Assembly: GCA_029379385.1 (NCBI GenBank)
Contig: CM055617.1
Coordinates: forward strand, 15,384,679-15,448,678
Source: Quillaja saponaria
Lineage: Eukaryota; Streptophyta; Magnoliopsida; Fabales; Quillajaceae
Reading direction: 5' to 3'
DNA: 64,000 nucleotides
Shown: positions 24,300-36,969 of the stretch, piece by piece
Numbering within the stretch: position 1 is the stretch's first letter
Layout of the letters: every line of letters starts with the position of its first letter
Made by a program: the position numbers and the translations under genes
Notes under the pieces: model-generated
What the model was told of the DNA's origin: nothing
What the model saw: only the letters and a program-made list of their open reading frames with translations
Database searches by the model: none

Positions 24300-26259
24300 G
24301 GTAGAGTAACTAGAAAATTCAAAATTTGATGAATTTGGCTCCTTAAAACTCTCCTATTTATGCTAAAGGACTGGTATATTTTAGGAAGGTGGACATAAAT
24401 GCATGCAGTTATAATTTTTATTTTCAGTTTTGAATAACAACATTTATATTTATGAATTAACCATATGGCTATATTGAATATTGACTAAGTTTTTTTTCTT
24501 TGACTTCCTATCCATTAATTGAAATTTGTTGAAAACAATAATTTTCTATAGATAGGTTTTTTGGGAAATTCTTCATATATGTTTATTTTCATTTTATAAT
24601 GGAATATTAAGGTTTGTTTTATAACTTGATTTTCTAAAAGATATTGTTGTGGTATTTTTTAACATGTGAAAAAAGAAAGAAATATTTTTTCTAAACTTCT
24701 AATAAATCAAAACTTCACTTTTGATTTAGTTTACATTGTTATTTAGGGGCCTTATAAGACACCTTTAAATTCTAGTGCCCACTATTTTCTATCTATTATG
24801 TTGTCTATTACACACGATGAACTTAAGTTTTCTTCTTCGACATAAATATGATGCAATTCACCTTTTTAATTAATCTCATTTTCTTCTAGGATTGTGACTC
24901 AATTTGTTAAAAAATTAAAGTGAGAATACTCTCAAATTCACATGATTCTATATCATTATATTTTCAGCAACATTGCATTTTAAATAGAATATCTTGTGTT
25001 GAGACCCTAAAACAAAATGGTATGGTAGAATGCAATCATTGATATCTTTTTAGTAGTTTTCTGTGTTTCACTATTTCAAATGATTTACCAATAAAATTTT
25101 GGAAAGAGTGTGTCTTGTCTACATCTTATTAAATCAACTCCACTTGTACTCCATAATTGTTTGATTACCATATCAAGTTTTATTTTCTAAGCAACCCACG
25201 TACACACCTATTTGTTTTGGTTGTCCTTATGTTCATGATCATTATAGGCCAAAAGATAAATTTGGAGTTGGTGCTAAACCATGTGCTAATCCATTTATGG
25301 TTCTTCAGGTAAATCAATGATTTTGGTCCTATCAAATCTTTCCTTTGTTGAGAAGTGGGTCCTTCACTTGATGGATTTTTTCTTTGTTAATAGAAATATA
25401 CATTATATATTATAAATGAGTTAGGCATGTTGGGTTCCCATCGAAGCTCTTTCAAAGGATGACAAATGAATTGAGTTAGCTCGTGCATAGATTACGAGCT
25501 ATTTCTTTAAAGTCTCATATCAAGCTCAACTTGTTTTCTTAACAGGCCAATCTTAAACTTTATTTTTGTGCTTGTTAAGTAAAACAAGCCAAGCTCAATT
25601 ATTACAAAGCTTATCTCTTAAACTCGCTATCAGAACCCGAACTAGGGGCTTGTGATTGGCATGGTAACTGTGATTGACTAGGGTATGCCCTAACTCCCGT
25701 GAAACCACTTATACTATCTTAGGACGACAACAGTAATGACTGTAACAATAATGTTGACAATAGAAACAATAGTGCAATACTGGTCTAACCATAAAACTAT
25801 AAAATTTATAAACAAAATGATGTAACCTCTTATAAGTTAGGGTCCTTATTATATGGGTATTGTCCTAAGTTCATCTTAGAGGCTTGAAATATCAATAGCG
25901 CAATCCGCAGAAGCAAAATATCTAACTTGCAGACGTAGATGGTCTAAATATTTTATTTTTATTATTTTGCTTTTATGAAGTTTTTAATTTTGTACTTGTA
26001 AAAACTTATATAATTGTATATTTATATATAAATTCCAAATTTCATATAAAGAAGAAAATATTATACAGATTCATTGTACGTAAGATTAAAATTATTTACA
26101 AATATTATAGAAAAAACTATCTCATAATCTTAACTTGTCTTTGTCTGTCTCGGTCATTATATACCCCAACTGAGATATGAAGGCATGAATGTAGGATGAG
26201 GTGCAATCTAAAATAGTCAAAATAAATAAGTTCTAAGTAGTTATACTTAACCTAATTTA
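24300..26259. other. Intergenic stretch, no gene seen
   Basis: AT-rich sequence with no recognisable domain. The less AT-rich part at about 25430-25920 looks repeat-derived but was not matched to anything else in the window. Confidence 0.4.
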
Positions 26260-26903
26260 GGGCTCGTTTGATATATAGATTGCAAAAGTCAGATTGATAA
26301 TAAGTTAGATTGCAAAAGTCAAATTAGTGATAAGTCATATTACAAAAATCAGATTGGTCATAAGCCAATTATGTGTTTGGTATACATCTTGCAAATAAGT
26401 TAAATATGTGTTTGGTATGCAGATTACAAAAGATAGTTTAGATATATAATTACTATTAAGGTCATACATAGTAATGGTATTTAATTTGCATATTGCATAA
26501 TTATTTTAATTTTTTAATATTTAGTTATTGATAAAATATTTTTATGCATGTTACATTATTAAATAATACATTGCAATAATAACTATATGAATATCATTTT
26601 ACATAAAAGTATATAATATAATCAAGTAAATAAGATAAATTAAATTTTTAACCAAAATTTTTTTTTTTTTTGAGAGAATTAGGTTAGAGGTAATTGTTAA
26701 TATATAAAAGGATAAAGGATAAATTGGACAATTCTAGTGTCTCATGCAATTCTACAACTACTTTTGACAATTGGAAATTTCTCTGATTAGGACCAATTGC
26801 GATTAAATCAATTGCAATTTTATGGAAAAGCAAATGCTCCCTAATCCACCAATTGGACTCTCATCGACAATTGGACTTTGCAATCTGTATACCAAACGAG
26901 CTA
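26260..26903. mobile_element. Tourist-like (PIF/Harbinger) MITE
   Basis: Terminal inverted repeats of about 30 bp: gggctcgtttgatatatag then attgcaaaagtc on the left, and on the right the reverse complement of agctcgtttggtatacag then attgcaaagtc. It is flanked by TTA on both sides (26257-26259 and 26904-26906). The 644 bp encode nothing. The left end holds three direct 30-bp units. Confidence 0.75.
26278..26367. repeat. Three 30-bp subterminal repeats in the MITE
   Basis: Units with tgcaaaagtc at 26281 and 26311, and the variant tacaaaaatc at 26341, each followed by a gattg-ataag-like end. Subterminal repeats of this kind are often transposase binding sites; that role is inferred. Confidence 0.75.
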
Positions 26904-26939
26904 TTAATATGTATACAAGTTAAAACTGTAACTTAGATT

Positions 26940-27782
26940 AAACAAATTTTTCAAAGGTTGCCTTGAAACTTAACATTGTCTTAATATCCTAACCTGTTGA
27001 ATGACATTCAGTTTCTTCTTACAAGGTCTTACTCATCCCTAAGATCATATTGATACTCCCGGAATCCAAAAAAAACTTATATTTAACCGTTTTGTCCTTT
27101 GAAACTATAGTTACAATGGTTTTGCCTTAAAACTGTAACATTGTCTTAATATCTTAACTGTTGATCCAAATGGCATTCCATTTCTTCTTACAGGTCTTAT
27201 TCGTACCCATAGTCCTACTATTACTCTTGAAATCCAAAACGAACTTATGCTAGACTATTTTGTCCCCTGAGCCCAGAGTTAAAAAGGTTTTGCCTTGAAA
27301 TTGTAATATTGTCGTAATATCCTAACCATTAACCCAAATGGAATTCCGTTTCTTCATATAAGTCTTATTCATCCCTACAGTCATGGTAGTACTCCCATAT
27401 CCAAAATGGACTACTGTTTGTCATTTTTCCCTCCAAACTCAAAGTTACAAAGGTTTTGCCTTGAAATTATAACATTGTCCTAATATCCTAACCGTTTACC
27501 TAAATGACATTTCGTTTCTTTTGACAAGTGTTATTTATCTTTACAGTCCTTTCTATACTCCCAAAATCCAAAACAAATATGTGTTTGACTATTTTGTCCC
27601 TAAATCCAAAGTTACAAAGGTTTTGTCTTGAAGTTGTAACATTGTCCAATAATCCTAACCGTTGATCCAAATGGCATCCCTTTTCTTCTTACAAGTCTTG
27701 TTCATCCATACAGTTATACTGATAGTCTGAAAATCCAAAACGAACTTTTATTTGACAGTTTTGCCCCCATAACCCAAAGATA
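26940..27782. repeat. Tandem array, five units of ~166 bp
   Basis: The word ggttttgccttgaaa, or a close variant, recurs at 26956, 27118, 27286, 27452 and 27619, giving periods of 162, 168, 166 and 167 bp. Each unit also has taacattgtc, aatatcctaacc, catttc(g/t)tttcttc and tccaaaac-aac. Units differ by roughly 15-25%. It could be a small satellite outpost or an expanded internal part of an element. Confidence 0.9.
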
Positions 27783-28008
27783 AATATTTAAAGTATAACT
27801 TGAGAATAAAAATACTATTTAAGAATCCCATAATGAAAAATGAAGTTAAAAGGATCCGTACCTTTGGGAATGAGTAATATATTACCTAAAACAATAATAT
27901 GTTAGTTATTTATAAAATGAATAACAAAGCTAGCTAGTAAATAACATTGTCTTAATCAAAATATGAACTATATATGAACATACTTGCTTATTTACAGGTA
28001 AAGAATTG

Positions 28009-29748
28009 CTAATTCTCATCATTTTCATTTATCAACTCTTCCTCTTCATCATTGTTTTCTCCATCAACTGAGATGATTTCATTGTCATCAATAAAGTCAT
28101 CATTAGCAATTATCCTAGCATGTTTTTTGCTCTTTCATTGAATAAGCTCATTTTAATTAACTTCTTCCATCACATTTCTGTCGTGAAGTGATTCAGGGAG
28201 ACTGTCATCATCTTCAATGGAAACTAGAGCTGGACATTGGGTTTCTTAATCTTGAAAAAAGTTTGAATGTATCGCCACCACATTTTCATTATTATCTTCA
28301 GTCATTGGTAAATTAACAAAATTTCTTGATTCACTCTACACACATTAACCACCAATCAAGCCTTTCTCTTTTCTTAGACATATATTTTGCATAAAAGACT
28401 TGTGTCGCTTGATAACCTAACATAAATAGCTCATCTGAGTTAAGTTTGGATTTATGATTTATCTTAATCAAACCATGTTGGAGGTTGACTTTAAGTCCTT
28501 TATCAACAGAATCATACCATCAACACTTGAACGAGACAACTTTGTTATTTGGACCCATATACTCTAACTCAATCACATCGATCAACATACTGTAAAAATT
28601 GTGATCACATGCATCATAAGAGCTTCCCTTCACACAGACGCCATTATTCATTGTATTTTTATTTTTCTCATGATGTTTTATGTGAAACTTATAACCAGTT
28701 ACGATGTATCCATTGTTAGAGTGGGCAGACCGATTCAGGACCATAACTATATTGCGTACATGCTCATTAACACTTACATCACGCAATACATATGTAATTA
28801 TGACATATGTTAGAATAATAGTGTCATTAATGAAATAAAATTAAGTTTAATTATAATCAATAAAATTCTTACTAGTTGGGGTAGCAATTGTGGAAATTTC
28901 CTTTCACAGAGTCTCTTGAATTGTTCATTGGTAATATTAGGATTATAGACTCTTATTATAGAATTGAATTGACAAAAAACAAATGTATGACAAGATAAAA
29001 TATGTGTAAAAAGTTTGAAGGTACCAATGCAAAGTTTTTGAATATTACTCCATAAAAGGTCTAATCTCTTCATAGTTGACAAGAACAAATATCACCGCTT
29101 TCTTATACTCACATTTTTGAAGCAGTTTAGACCAAGCATGTCGAATAGTTTTACCAACATAAGAAAATATAGATACTCAACCAATTGGATCAATATTGTC
29201 ATAATCATTTCGGCCTGGTTCTTGTATCTTTTTACGTAGATTGCTTGCAAAGTAAAGGCTATAAAAATTTGATATTTCCTTGAGAATGTAAGCCATGACA
29301 ATTAAGCCCTCAACCTGTTCTTTGTTGCAGACTTTTGTTTTTTTTAAAGATTATATATCATTCTATTAATGAATCTTATATAATATTTAATTTACAATTA
29401 TAATAAAAAATTATAACCAATGCAAGAAATTTGAAAGTAAGCTTTTGAAAGGATACATCCATATATATTGCTCTAGGCCACCAACTTTTTCCTCATAAGC
29501 AAGTGAATCGGTAAATGTTTCATAAAATCCCAAAAACCATGTATTAACTTAGTTTCTAAATTACAAAGCATCATAGGAATATTTGACTCAAGTTGCTCCA
29601 TATATAGAACACTTAATTCAGTTGCACAAATACCTTAGAAGAAATGACTAAGTTCTATAATAGGATTCCAAATTGACTTCGAAATAAAGTCTTGAAATAT
29701 AATTGGCAATAACCTCTTCATGAACACATGATAGTCATGACTGGCTAG
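28009..29748 (-). pseudogene. CACTA (En/Spm) transposase remnant, C-terminal half
   Basis: Reading leftward from 29748: SHDYHVFMKRLLPIIF, IWNPIIELSHFF, MKHLPIHLL (DUF4218), then KEQVEGLIVMAYILKEI and IQEPGRNDYDN (end of DUF4218), then YIVTGYKFHIKHHEKNKN with YSMLIDVIELEYMGPNN and KVVSFKC at 28520-28786 (DUF4216), and finally an acidic tail rich in DDNE and EEEEL ending at 28009. These two domains follow the Transposase_21 domain in plant CACTA transposases. The N-terminal catalytic half is missing to the right, where an LTR fragment abuts. In-frame stops occur throughout, and AT-rich inserts near 28800-28870 and 29330-29440 are probably old introns. No CACTA terminal repeats were found nearby. 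Confidence 0.8.
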
Positions 29749-29749
29749 A

Positions 29750-29840
29750 GGAGTGGATAACCAAATCTCTATAATTCTGACTTTAAATCAAAGAAAAACA
29801 CATGATCAAACAAAATAACTTTGAATTATGGAGTGCAATT
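29750..29840 (-). repeat. Family T LTR 3'-end fragment
   Basis: gagtggataaccaaatctc and actttaaatcaaagaaa match the LTR ends at 14150-14220 and 40615-40670. Only about 90 bp remain, wedged between the CACTA and RTE fragments. Confidence 0.65.
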
Positions 29841-29849
29841 TTAGTCAAA

Positions 29850-30508
29850 CTAGAGGAGGTTGGACTAAAATAACTTTGGATGGTCAAGCAATCTTTACAA
29901 AAGATGTGTTTAAGTATTTAGATTCATTTCTAAAAAAAAATGGCACAGTTGAACATGATATGAACCATAGAATTAAGGCATGATGGATGGTAAGGTGCAT
30001 CAAAAGTTTTATGTGATCCTAAACTTTTGAATAGGTTGAAGAAAAATTTTATAGAATGACAGTGAGACAAATTATGTTGTATGGCTTCGAATGTTGGGTA
30101 GTTAAAAAATAACACTTGCATAAGATGGGAGTAGTTGAAATGTAATGTTGAGATGGATGATTGAACATACAAAAAATGATAGAATACAAAATGAGAAGAT
30201 TCATTGGAAAGTTAAGGTAGAACCCATCGAAGAGAAAATTAGGGAGAACCGCTTAAAGTTGGTTTGGACATATCCTACATAGGCCAGTGGCTGCTGCAGT
30301 TAGGAAAGGTCACTTGGTGCAGATGGTAGGTGTTAGATGTGGTAGAGGGAAACTGAAACTCACATTAGGGTAGTCATTAAGAAGGATATGATTGCTCTAA
30401 GCATTACTGAAAATGATATCTTGGATTGATGCAAATGACGAAAAAAGATTCATATAGCCGACCCTAACTAGTTTACGATTTAAGGCATAATTAAATTGAG
30501 TTGAGTAT
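29850..30508 (+). mobile_element. RTE LINE 3' fragment
   Basis: A plus-strand remnant of the reverse transcriptase C-terminal part: FKYLGSFLQKNGTVEHD, YRMTVRQIMLYGFECWVVKK and HKMGVVEM. The 3' end aagattcatatagccgaccc then tgagttgag is the same tail as the element at 9434. It is 5' truncated, as expected from incomplete reverse transcription, and carries stops. Confidence 0.8.
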
Positions 30509-30512
30509 ATAT

Positions 30513-31135
30513 AAAATAGCACCAAGTAAGAAAAAAGGACTAGCCCTTTTCGAATTAAAAGGATTAAACAAAATTAGTTCTTATAATTTGGGTGATGTCT
30601 CTTTGATGTTTTAGCACTGCTTTTATAAGAAAGGTCAACAACAATACGTATAAAGAGTTAAATGTGTCAATGTACAAGTTCATAGAAAAAGACTATTATT
30701 TAATAGAGACTCTATTTAATACTTAAATCCCACATTGGTAACAAGTGATATAGATTTAGAATATATAAGAAATTTGCTTGAAGGCTTGATTGGCAAGCAT
30801 AGTAGTGTGTGGGCTTGTAACCAATTGGGCCATTTAAAGTGGTTAATTAATGATGTGAGGTTGAACAAAGTAAATGTGAATATCTTGATTTATCCATATT
30901 ATTGAAGTCTCACCTACACCCACCCTAATACACTAGACCATTCGGTCAACTCTATCCACCGTGGTTGGGTAGCACACCTATGACCACCCCTAAGACCTTG
31001 GGCCATTGGGTCAACTCCATTCACCATCCAACTTGATATTGAGGATGAGTGGGGTGTTGACAAATCACCTTAGAAATAAAGTGTTGTCCACACCCAAGTG
31101 GGCTACCTGGTTCCAACCTTTCATATCTACAACCA
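30513..31135 (+). repeat. Dispersed LTR-like repeat, copy 2
   Basis: It aligns with 19630-20090 and is more complete in the middle, with aaatcccacattggtaac followed by agaatatataag, a promoter-like arrangement seen in plant LTRs of small elements. A ~45-bp segment (gggccattgggtcaactcca-like) occurs twice. It starts right after the RTE tail. Confidence 0.6.
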
Positions 31136-32642
31136 CTTTTTCTTTTCTCTTTTCTTTCTCTCCTTTGCATGGTTATAAAACGAAGTTATGCAAGAAACTT
31201 TCAACTGATTGCTACTGTTATTCAGTGCCTAATAAAGAAATAAAAATTAAAAACCAATGACTATAAGAATATGCAAAATGCATTAACTAGTACTGGAACA
31301 TGTAAGGACAGAACCATCTATACTTTTCATTTATATCCTAATTATTTTCTCCTATGATATACTAATAAGCAAAAAAAAAAAATTAAAAAATGATATCCAC
31401 GCCGTTTCTTTTCATATAGTATTGGAAGGTTAATATTTTGAACGGTTTGTAGTTGATTTTAATTTTTTTTCTTTCTATAAAGCATTGCAATAACATTCAA
31501 GGAACATCACACAAATATATTTATGCATAATATATTATATAATTGTTACTAAAAAATTAGTTAATACGTCAGCAAACAATTCAACTAATATTTTGACACA
31601 TAATTTGACATGTTTGCTGACATCTAATACTTGATAGATACCATATCAGCAAGTATGACAAAAAATTTTACCAAAAAAAATGGATTAAGGGGAATTGAAA
31701 CTTAAAACCTTTAAATTGAAATAACAATACAAACATTTAACGACTTCAATATTTGGTAAGAATACTCGAAAAAAAAAACATAACCCTAAATTAAATCTTC
31801 ACTAAAAAAAAATACTAACAAACAAATTTTTTTAATTATTTCAGTAAGGAACTAATTGTATTTCCCCAAAAAATAAAATAAATAGTTTCAAATGCATCAT
31901 TAAAGAAAAAAATAAAAAATAAAAACAACCCTAAAATTATATTACAATTTGATTGTTTTAGACTCACTATTGTATATCAAAATAATAAATTGACATTTTT
32001 TTTTCACATCAATTTAATAAAATAGAATATATAAGGTTCATACAAATAAATTAAAGCAAAATTATTATTTTTAATAATAATATACTCTCACACGCTTAAA
32101 TATATATATATATATTTCAAAATAACAATTAATATATATTTTTTAATAGTTATTTAAGTAACTAATTATTTATCATTTCAAATATGAAGCTTTTATATTG
32201 AAAATTCAAATGCACCATTACAGGAAAAAAAGAAAAACTAGAAAAATAACCATTACAAAATTTATATTTATAACTTAATCTTTGCTCACTATTTCTTTGA
32301 AGTCAAAATAAACAAATAATATGAAGTTTTTTTTTTCTCCTACAAAAATAGAATATATTTAGGTTTCATTCAAAAAATATAAATTATATTGAGATATTAT
32401 TATAAATAATGTTACAAAAAAATTATAAATTTGAAAGTCTTAAAATATATATATATATATATATATAAAGATTATAACCACTTTGACAAGCCAAGTAGTT
32501 GTTAAATCTAAACTAAAATTTAAAATTGTAGTATATTTAATTATTTAAGTAATTAATTTTTTTCTAAAATTATTTAAACAAATATCATAGTTTTAGATTT
32601 GATCAAATAAAACAATAATTTACTTTACCACATAATAATAAG
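31136..32642. other. AT-rich stretch with an old ~316-bp duplication
   Basis: No gene. The segment 31888-32080 resembles 32204-32410 (caaatgca(t/c)cattaaag, then ctcactattt-t-tca, then aaatagaatatat). (TA)n runs lie at 32098-32114 and 32449-32467. Confidence 0.45.
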
Positions 32643-35600
32643 TGTCACTATCCCTCACAGAGACATAACTAGCAGGAAGGGTTGGTTACCCTGACTCCAA
32701 AACAAAGAAACAAGTATGATTCTTTACTAAACCAACACATAAAAATAAATTTTATAAAACAGAAATTATCTATAAAAGTTTATTTATTAAAATATATAAT
32801 AATTTACTAAAAATTTAGGCAGATGCTCCTTGTAATACAGAATATGTCTAAAATACAATCATGTAAATTTCTTGTTACATTCAATTATGTAACAACAAAG
32901 ACAATATAACGAAGGAGCTCTGCTTTGTTAATATCATAAATAGGAACATATTAACTTTTATACATCATTAACATACAAATGGACCTCCGCTCCAATTCTC
33001 ATCACAATAACAAATAATTAGACTACTACACAACACTGAATCAGACACCCCACTGTTCTAGTGTGACTGCAAATTTTCATTATTAACTTTAAGTATAAGA
33101 TTTTAAAGAATTACCTTGCCGCACGCCATTGGCAAGTCATGAGCTTGACGGTGTTGGATATGCCGAAATCCTGTTACTAAAAAAAAAAAAAAAAAAACTA
33201 GAAGAGTGATGAGTCCCATAGACTCAATGAGTAAGAAAACGTACCCTAAGGGTACTAGCATCAATCAAAGCATCAGAACATATATCATTAGTTAATTGAT
33301 GTAACCATATTCATGTCTTAATTCAACAGTACACTTACATACTTGTAATCATCATAAAATCACAATTCACATAATTCATAAGATAGACAAAGCAATTAAA
33401 TACTCGAAATTTATGATTTGAACCAAACAATCAAAACACTCAAAGCATACAAAGGGCCAATTGAGTAGCTCATCCTTGCACAAGCAAATTTCTCTCTCTA
33501 CCAGGTATTTACTTGCCCATACAACAAATTATTCTCCATACACAATCCATCCCACTAGGGCTGAGCACTCAATCCTTTTTAAACACTTATCAGAATTAGA
33601 ATATCAAATTAGAATATCCTAGGTGCACCTAGGTTTCAATCCAAAAATAAAAATTATCTCAGAGAAAAATTCACTTCGTTGACCTTTATCAATCGTAAAA
33701 AATTTCAAACATCAAACATAATTCAAATAACTTAATGAAACACTACATATGCCTATTTTTCCATATAACACATCTATTCAAATACAAGTATAATTACACA
33801 AAATAATCTAGCAACCAAAGAGTACGTAATCCACTCACCGTATACAAACATTGCTCGTCCCCTCATCTTAGGTTTATGTCCATCATTAACTTAACAACAT
33901 TTTATGGAGCTGCAATTAAAATTTTCAAATATTACTTAGTTTGTCCATTTTATAGGTTGTAACCTTTTAATTACAAAAATCTATAATTACTAAGTTTCAA
34001 ATATTTATTTAAAGTTTATTCATTTTAGTCATTTTCACAATCCCCTTTTATGTTCAACTTACATGCTTAACCAAATTTAATAAAACTAAGTTAAGACATT
34101 AACTTTAGGTGGTTAGCTGTCTTTCTTATTTAGGAACTTTCCTAAAATTAGTTTTGAACTCACTCAATTCCTTACATGAACAAAAACAGGGCACTCGTAC
34201 AATTTCTGGTTACCTTGACCCGAATTCTAATGCTTTTCAGTCTAGTTTATAAAGATGTTAAGAATATTTCATCTTCAGCACTCCACTCCTAAATTAATCT
34301 TTAAGACCTTTCAACATCAGTTACATCAAAACAGGTTTAGTCAGGACTCAAAAATCACAACAATGACTTCCAATATCTCCAAAATACACATAACATTGAA
34401 TTAAGACCTGCACCACTTTAGAATTTTTCTTTAATATGTTAGGAACAATTCTTATTCAAATGTCCTAAGCTAATTCAAATCACAACCCCCAAGAAAGTCC
34501 TTCGGATTGACTAAAGCTTGCCTAAAATCTTGAATGAACCCATCTTGCAATCAAACAACTCTAATAACAATTGTACTTCGAATCAAATTATGAAACTTTT
34601 CATATATAATCTCAAGACCCTAAGCTACACTTTCTCTTTAGAACTCTTAATTTAATTCAGTCCCGAAAACACTAGAAATATTATATTTTTCTAACTTATC
34701 AAATCTTCCCTGCATCCTTTCAAAAACCATTTAACTCTCACTTTCAATACTTCACCCCACAACTAAACATCCTTTGCTCATACTCACTACTCACTTTCAT
34801 CAAATCCTCAACTCACTACATCAACTAACCACTCTTTGCTCTTATTTATGAACTTATTATTCAAATTCAAATTACAACTAACGACCAGTAATTAAATTTA
34901 CTAAGTTTTACTACTAAAGTTATAACTAGTTTCTTGTGAACATTTTATCAAACACCGTAAAGGCATTCCTAATCTCATTCCACATGTATGTGTATATATA
35001 CACATACCTCCAAAGAATCAACCTAAAATTTCATTAATTCAACAATACTAACAATTCCAATATTAGCTTTAAAATTAACTTAGCTACTTTAAAGGCTTGA
35101 ACCAAGAAAAATCAACATTAATTAACTGTAAAACTTCCATGTTTAAGCACTTTTAGGCTTTCATTCTTACACATTTATATATAACTACTCAAACCATTCA
35201 TCTAACTAATCCTTTAACTTACCACTTCTAATGTTTTTTATTTATAATTCATAGTTCAATCTTTCTTAATCCTTCCCCGTAACAACCACTGAAAAAATTC
35301 CTTCAATTAAAGTAATTTAAACTAAGCAAGTATCTAATTCAAAAGCCAACTTCACCTCCCATATTAAACTCTCAAGTTGCTGGCTTTCCTTAGTGACATA
35401 ACTGAGCAAAGATAGTAACAACTCACATAACAACTACCACCCACCGAAATCTCCATAGCCTAGGAATGGAAGCATGAAAGAAAACTACTTACCAATTGTT
35501 GCAACGCTAAGATGAGCAGTCAAATTCATGGCTGCAGAAGGGAGCCTCACGGCAGTAATAGGGGAGGGGAGAGAGAGTAGTTGCCACCAAAAAAACGGAA

Positions 35601-36260
35601 AGGAAATCTTAACAAGGCTGGCTGGCATTGATGTAGGAGTTGCTGGTCCAAGCTTCCACTATAGCTGTTGTCCAAGCTTCCACCATAGCTGTTGTCCAAA
35701 CTTCTAAGGCTGCCAGCACACTTGCCACCAGTTTAGTATGAGGGTAAGGAAGGAAAGAAAAAGGGGAAATTAGCTTTCAAGGAACCAAGGTTCACTCAAC
35801 TGCCAAAGATTTTGCATAGGCAGAATGAAGAACAAGAATAATAGGACACTAAAATTGTAAAACAAAAGGAGGATAGGTAGAATGCATAAAGGTAGTGGAT
35901 TAGAAGAATTGGAAAGTCAATGAAAGAAAAGGACAAAATGGAAAAAGATGTCATTAAAAATTATCAATTATTCTCTAATTGAATGGTGCAAGATTAATTC
36001 CTTGATTATAGAGATATATATATATATATATTCTATACCCTTGATACAGACACACATCAATAAAAATTACACAAGTAAAATACAAGCTTCAAGTTAACCT
36101 ATTAGGTAATGAAAATTAATTCTTGAATTATATAAATATATATATATATACATATATATATATATCATTTTTGTAAATTTTTTTTTGTTTAGCACTTTAT
36201 TCACCTAGTGACAACAATTAACGTACAAATATTCTAAAACATACGTTCAATTATCAGGTT
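32643..36260 (-). repeat. Family T long LTR (copy C)
   Basis: The left end is tgtcactatccctc without a primer site beside it, so it is a 3' LTR or a solo LTR. It contains the extra ~0.85-kb block (about 34040-34940) shared with copy 3 and, inverted, with 38413-39290. It supplies the empty site for the hAT-like insertion in copy 3. The right end is uncertain: an LTR-start-like caattatcaggttat lies near 36252-36266. Runs of (TA)n lie at 36008-36031 and 36130-36165. Confidence 0.7.
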
Positions 36261-36506
36261 ATGAAAAACAGAAGGACAAAGAGAGCGTGTAAAATTAAGT
36301 TTAAATAGAGTTTTTAATTTGGTTTACTTGTGGAACTGTGCTATATATGTTAAAAACTATTTTGAAGGAGAAAGAGATGGGAGACATAGTGATCCCCATT
36401 AAGAGTGCCAGACATTTGTGAACAACAAATTTGTTCCTGAAAGTAATATACAAAAAAGTATGTACAAAAATAAAAATTCTATTGAATTTGCAAAAAGATG
36501 GTTCAA

Positions 36507-36925
36507 CCTCTGAACTAATATTTTTTACAAGAAAAAAATAAAATCCTCTAATTAAATCTCCTTGGAAGTTTTGTTTGATCCAAGTGTTATATAGCTTGAT
36601 CCTAAATAAAGTGATGAAACTATTTCAAAATGACATTGTGGATGGTGGTTGCGAAAGGTCTTGTAGTCTCTGTGGGGACTGAGCTTGATCACATAGATTT
36701 ATGATTTACTTAAAACTTCGTTGTTTGAGAGAGAAAAGTAAGGGAGTTTCAAGAATTTTTGTGCCTAGTTTGTAGCCTCTGAATCAATATTCTTTACAAG
36801 AAAAGAATAAAAACCTCTAATTGATCTCCTTGAGAGATTTATTTGATCCGAATGCTATGTAGCTTGATCCCAAATAAAGTGATGAAACTCTTTCAAAATG
36901 ACATTATGGATGGTCCTTGGAAAAT
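36507..36925. repeat. 269-bp tandem duplication
   Basis: A unit starting cctctgaa(c/t)taatatt at 36507 recurs at 36776 and can be followed to gacattatggatggtc at about 36917. Shared words include agcttgatcc and aaataaagtgatgaaact. A related segment (gagagaaaagt, then gagtttcaagagattttgtgcc) lies at 40376-40475, next to another LTR. Confidence 0.75.
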
Positions 36926-36969
36926 CTCTCGTGGTGTATAAGCTAATATCATAAAGTTGAGTCTTAGAA

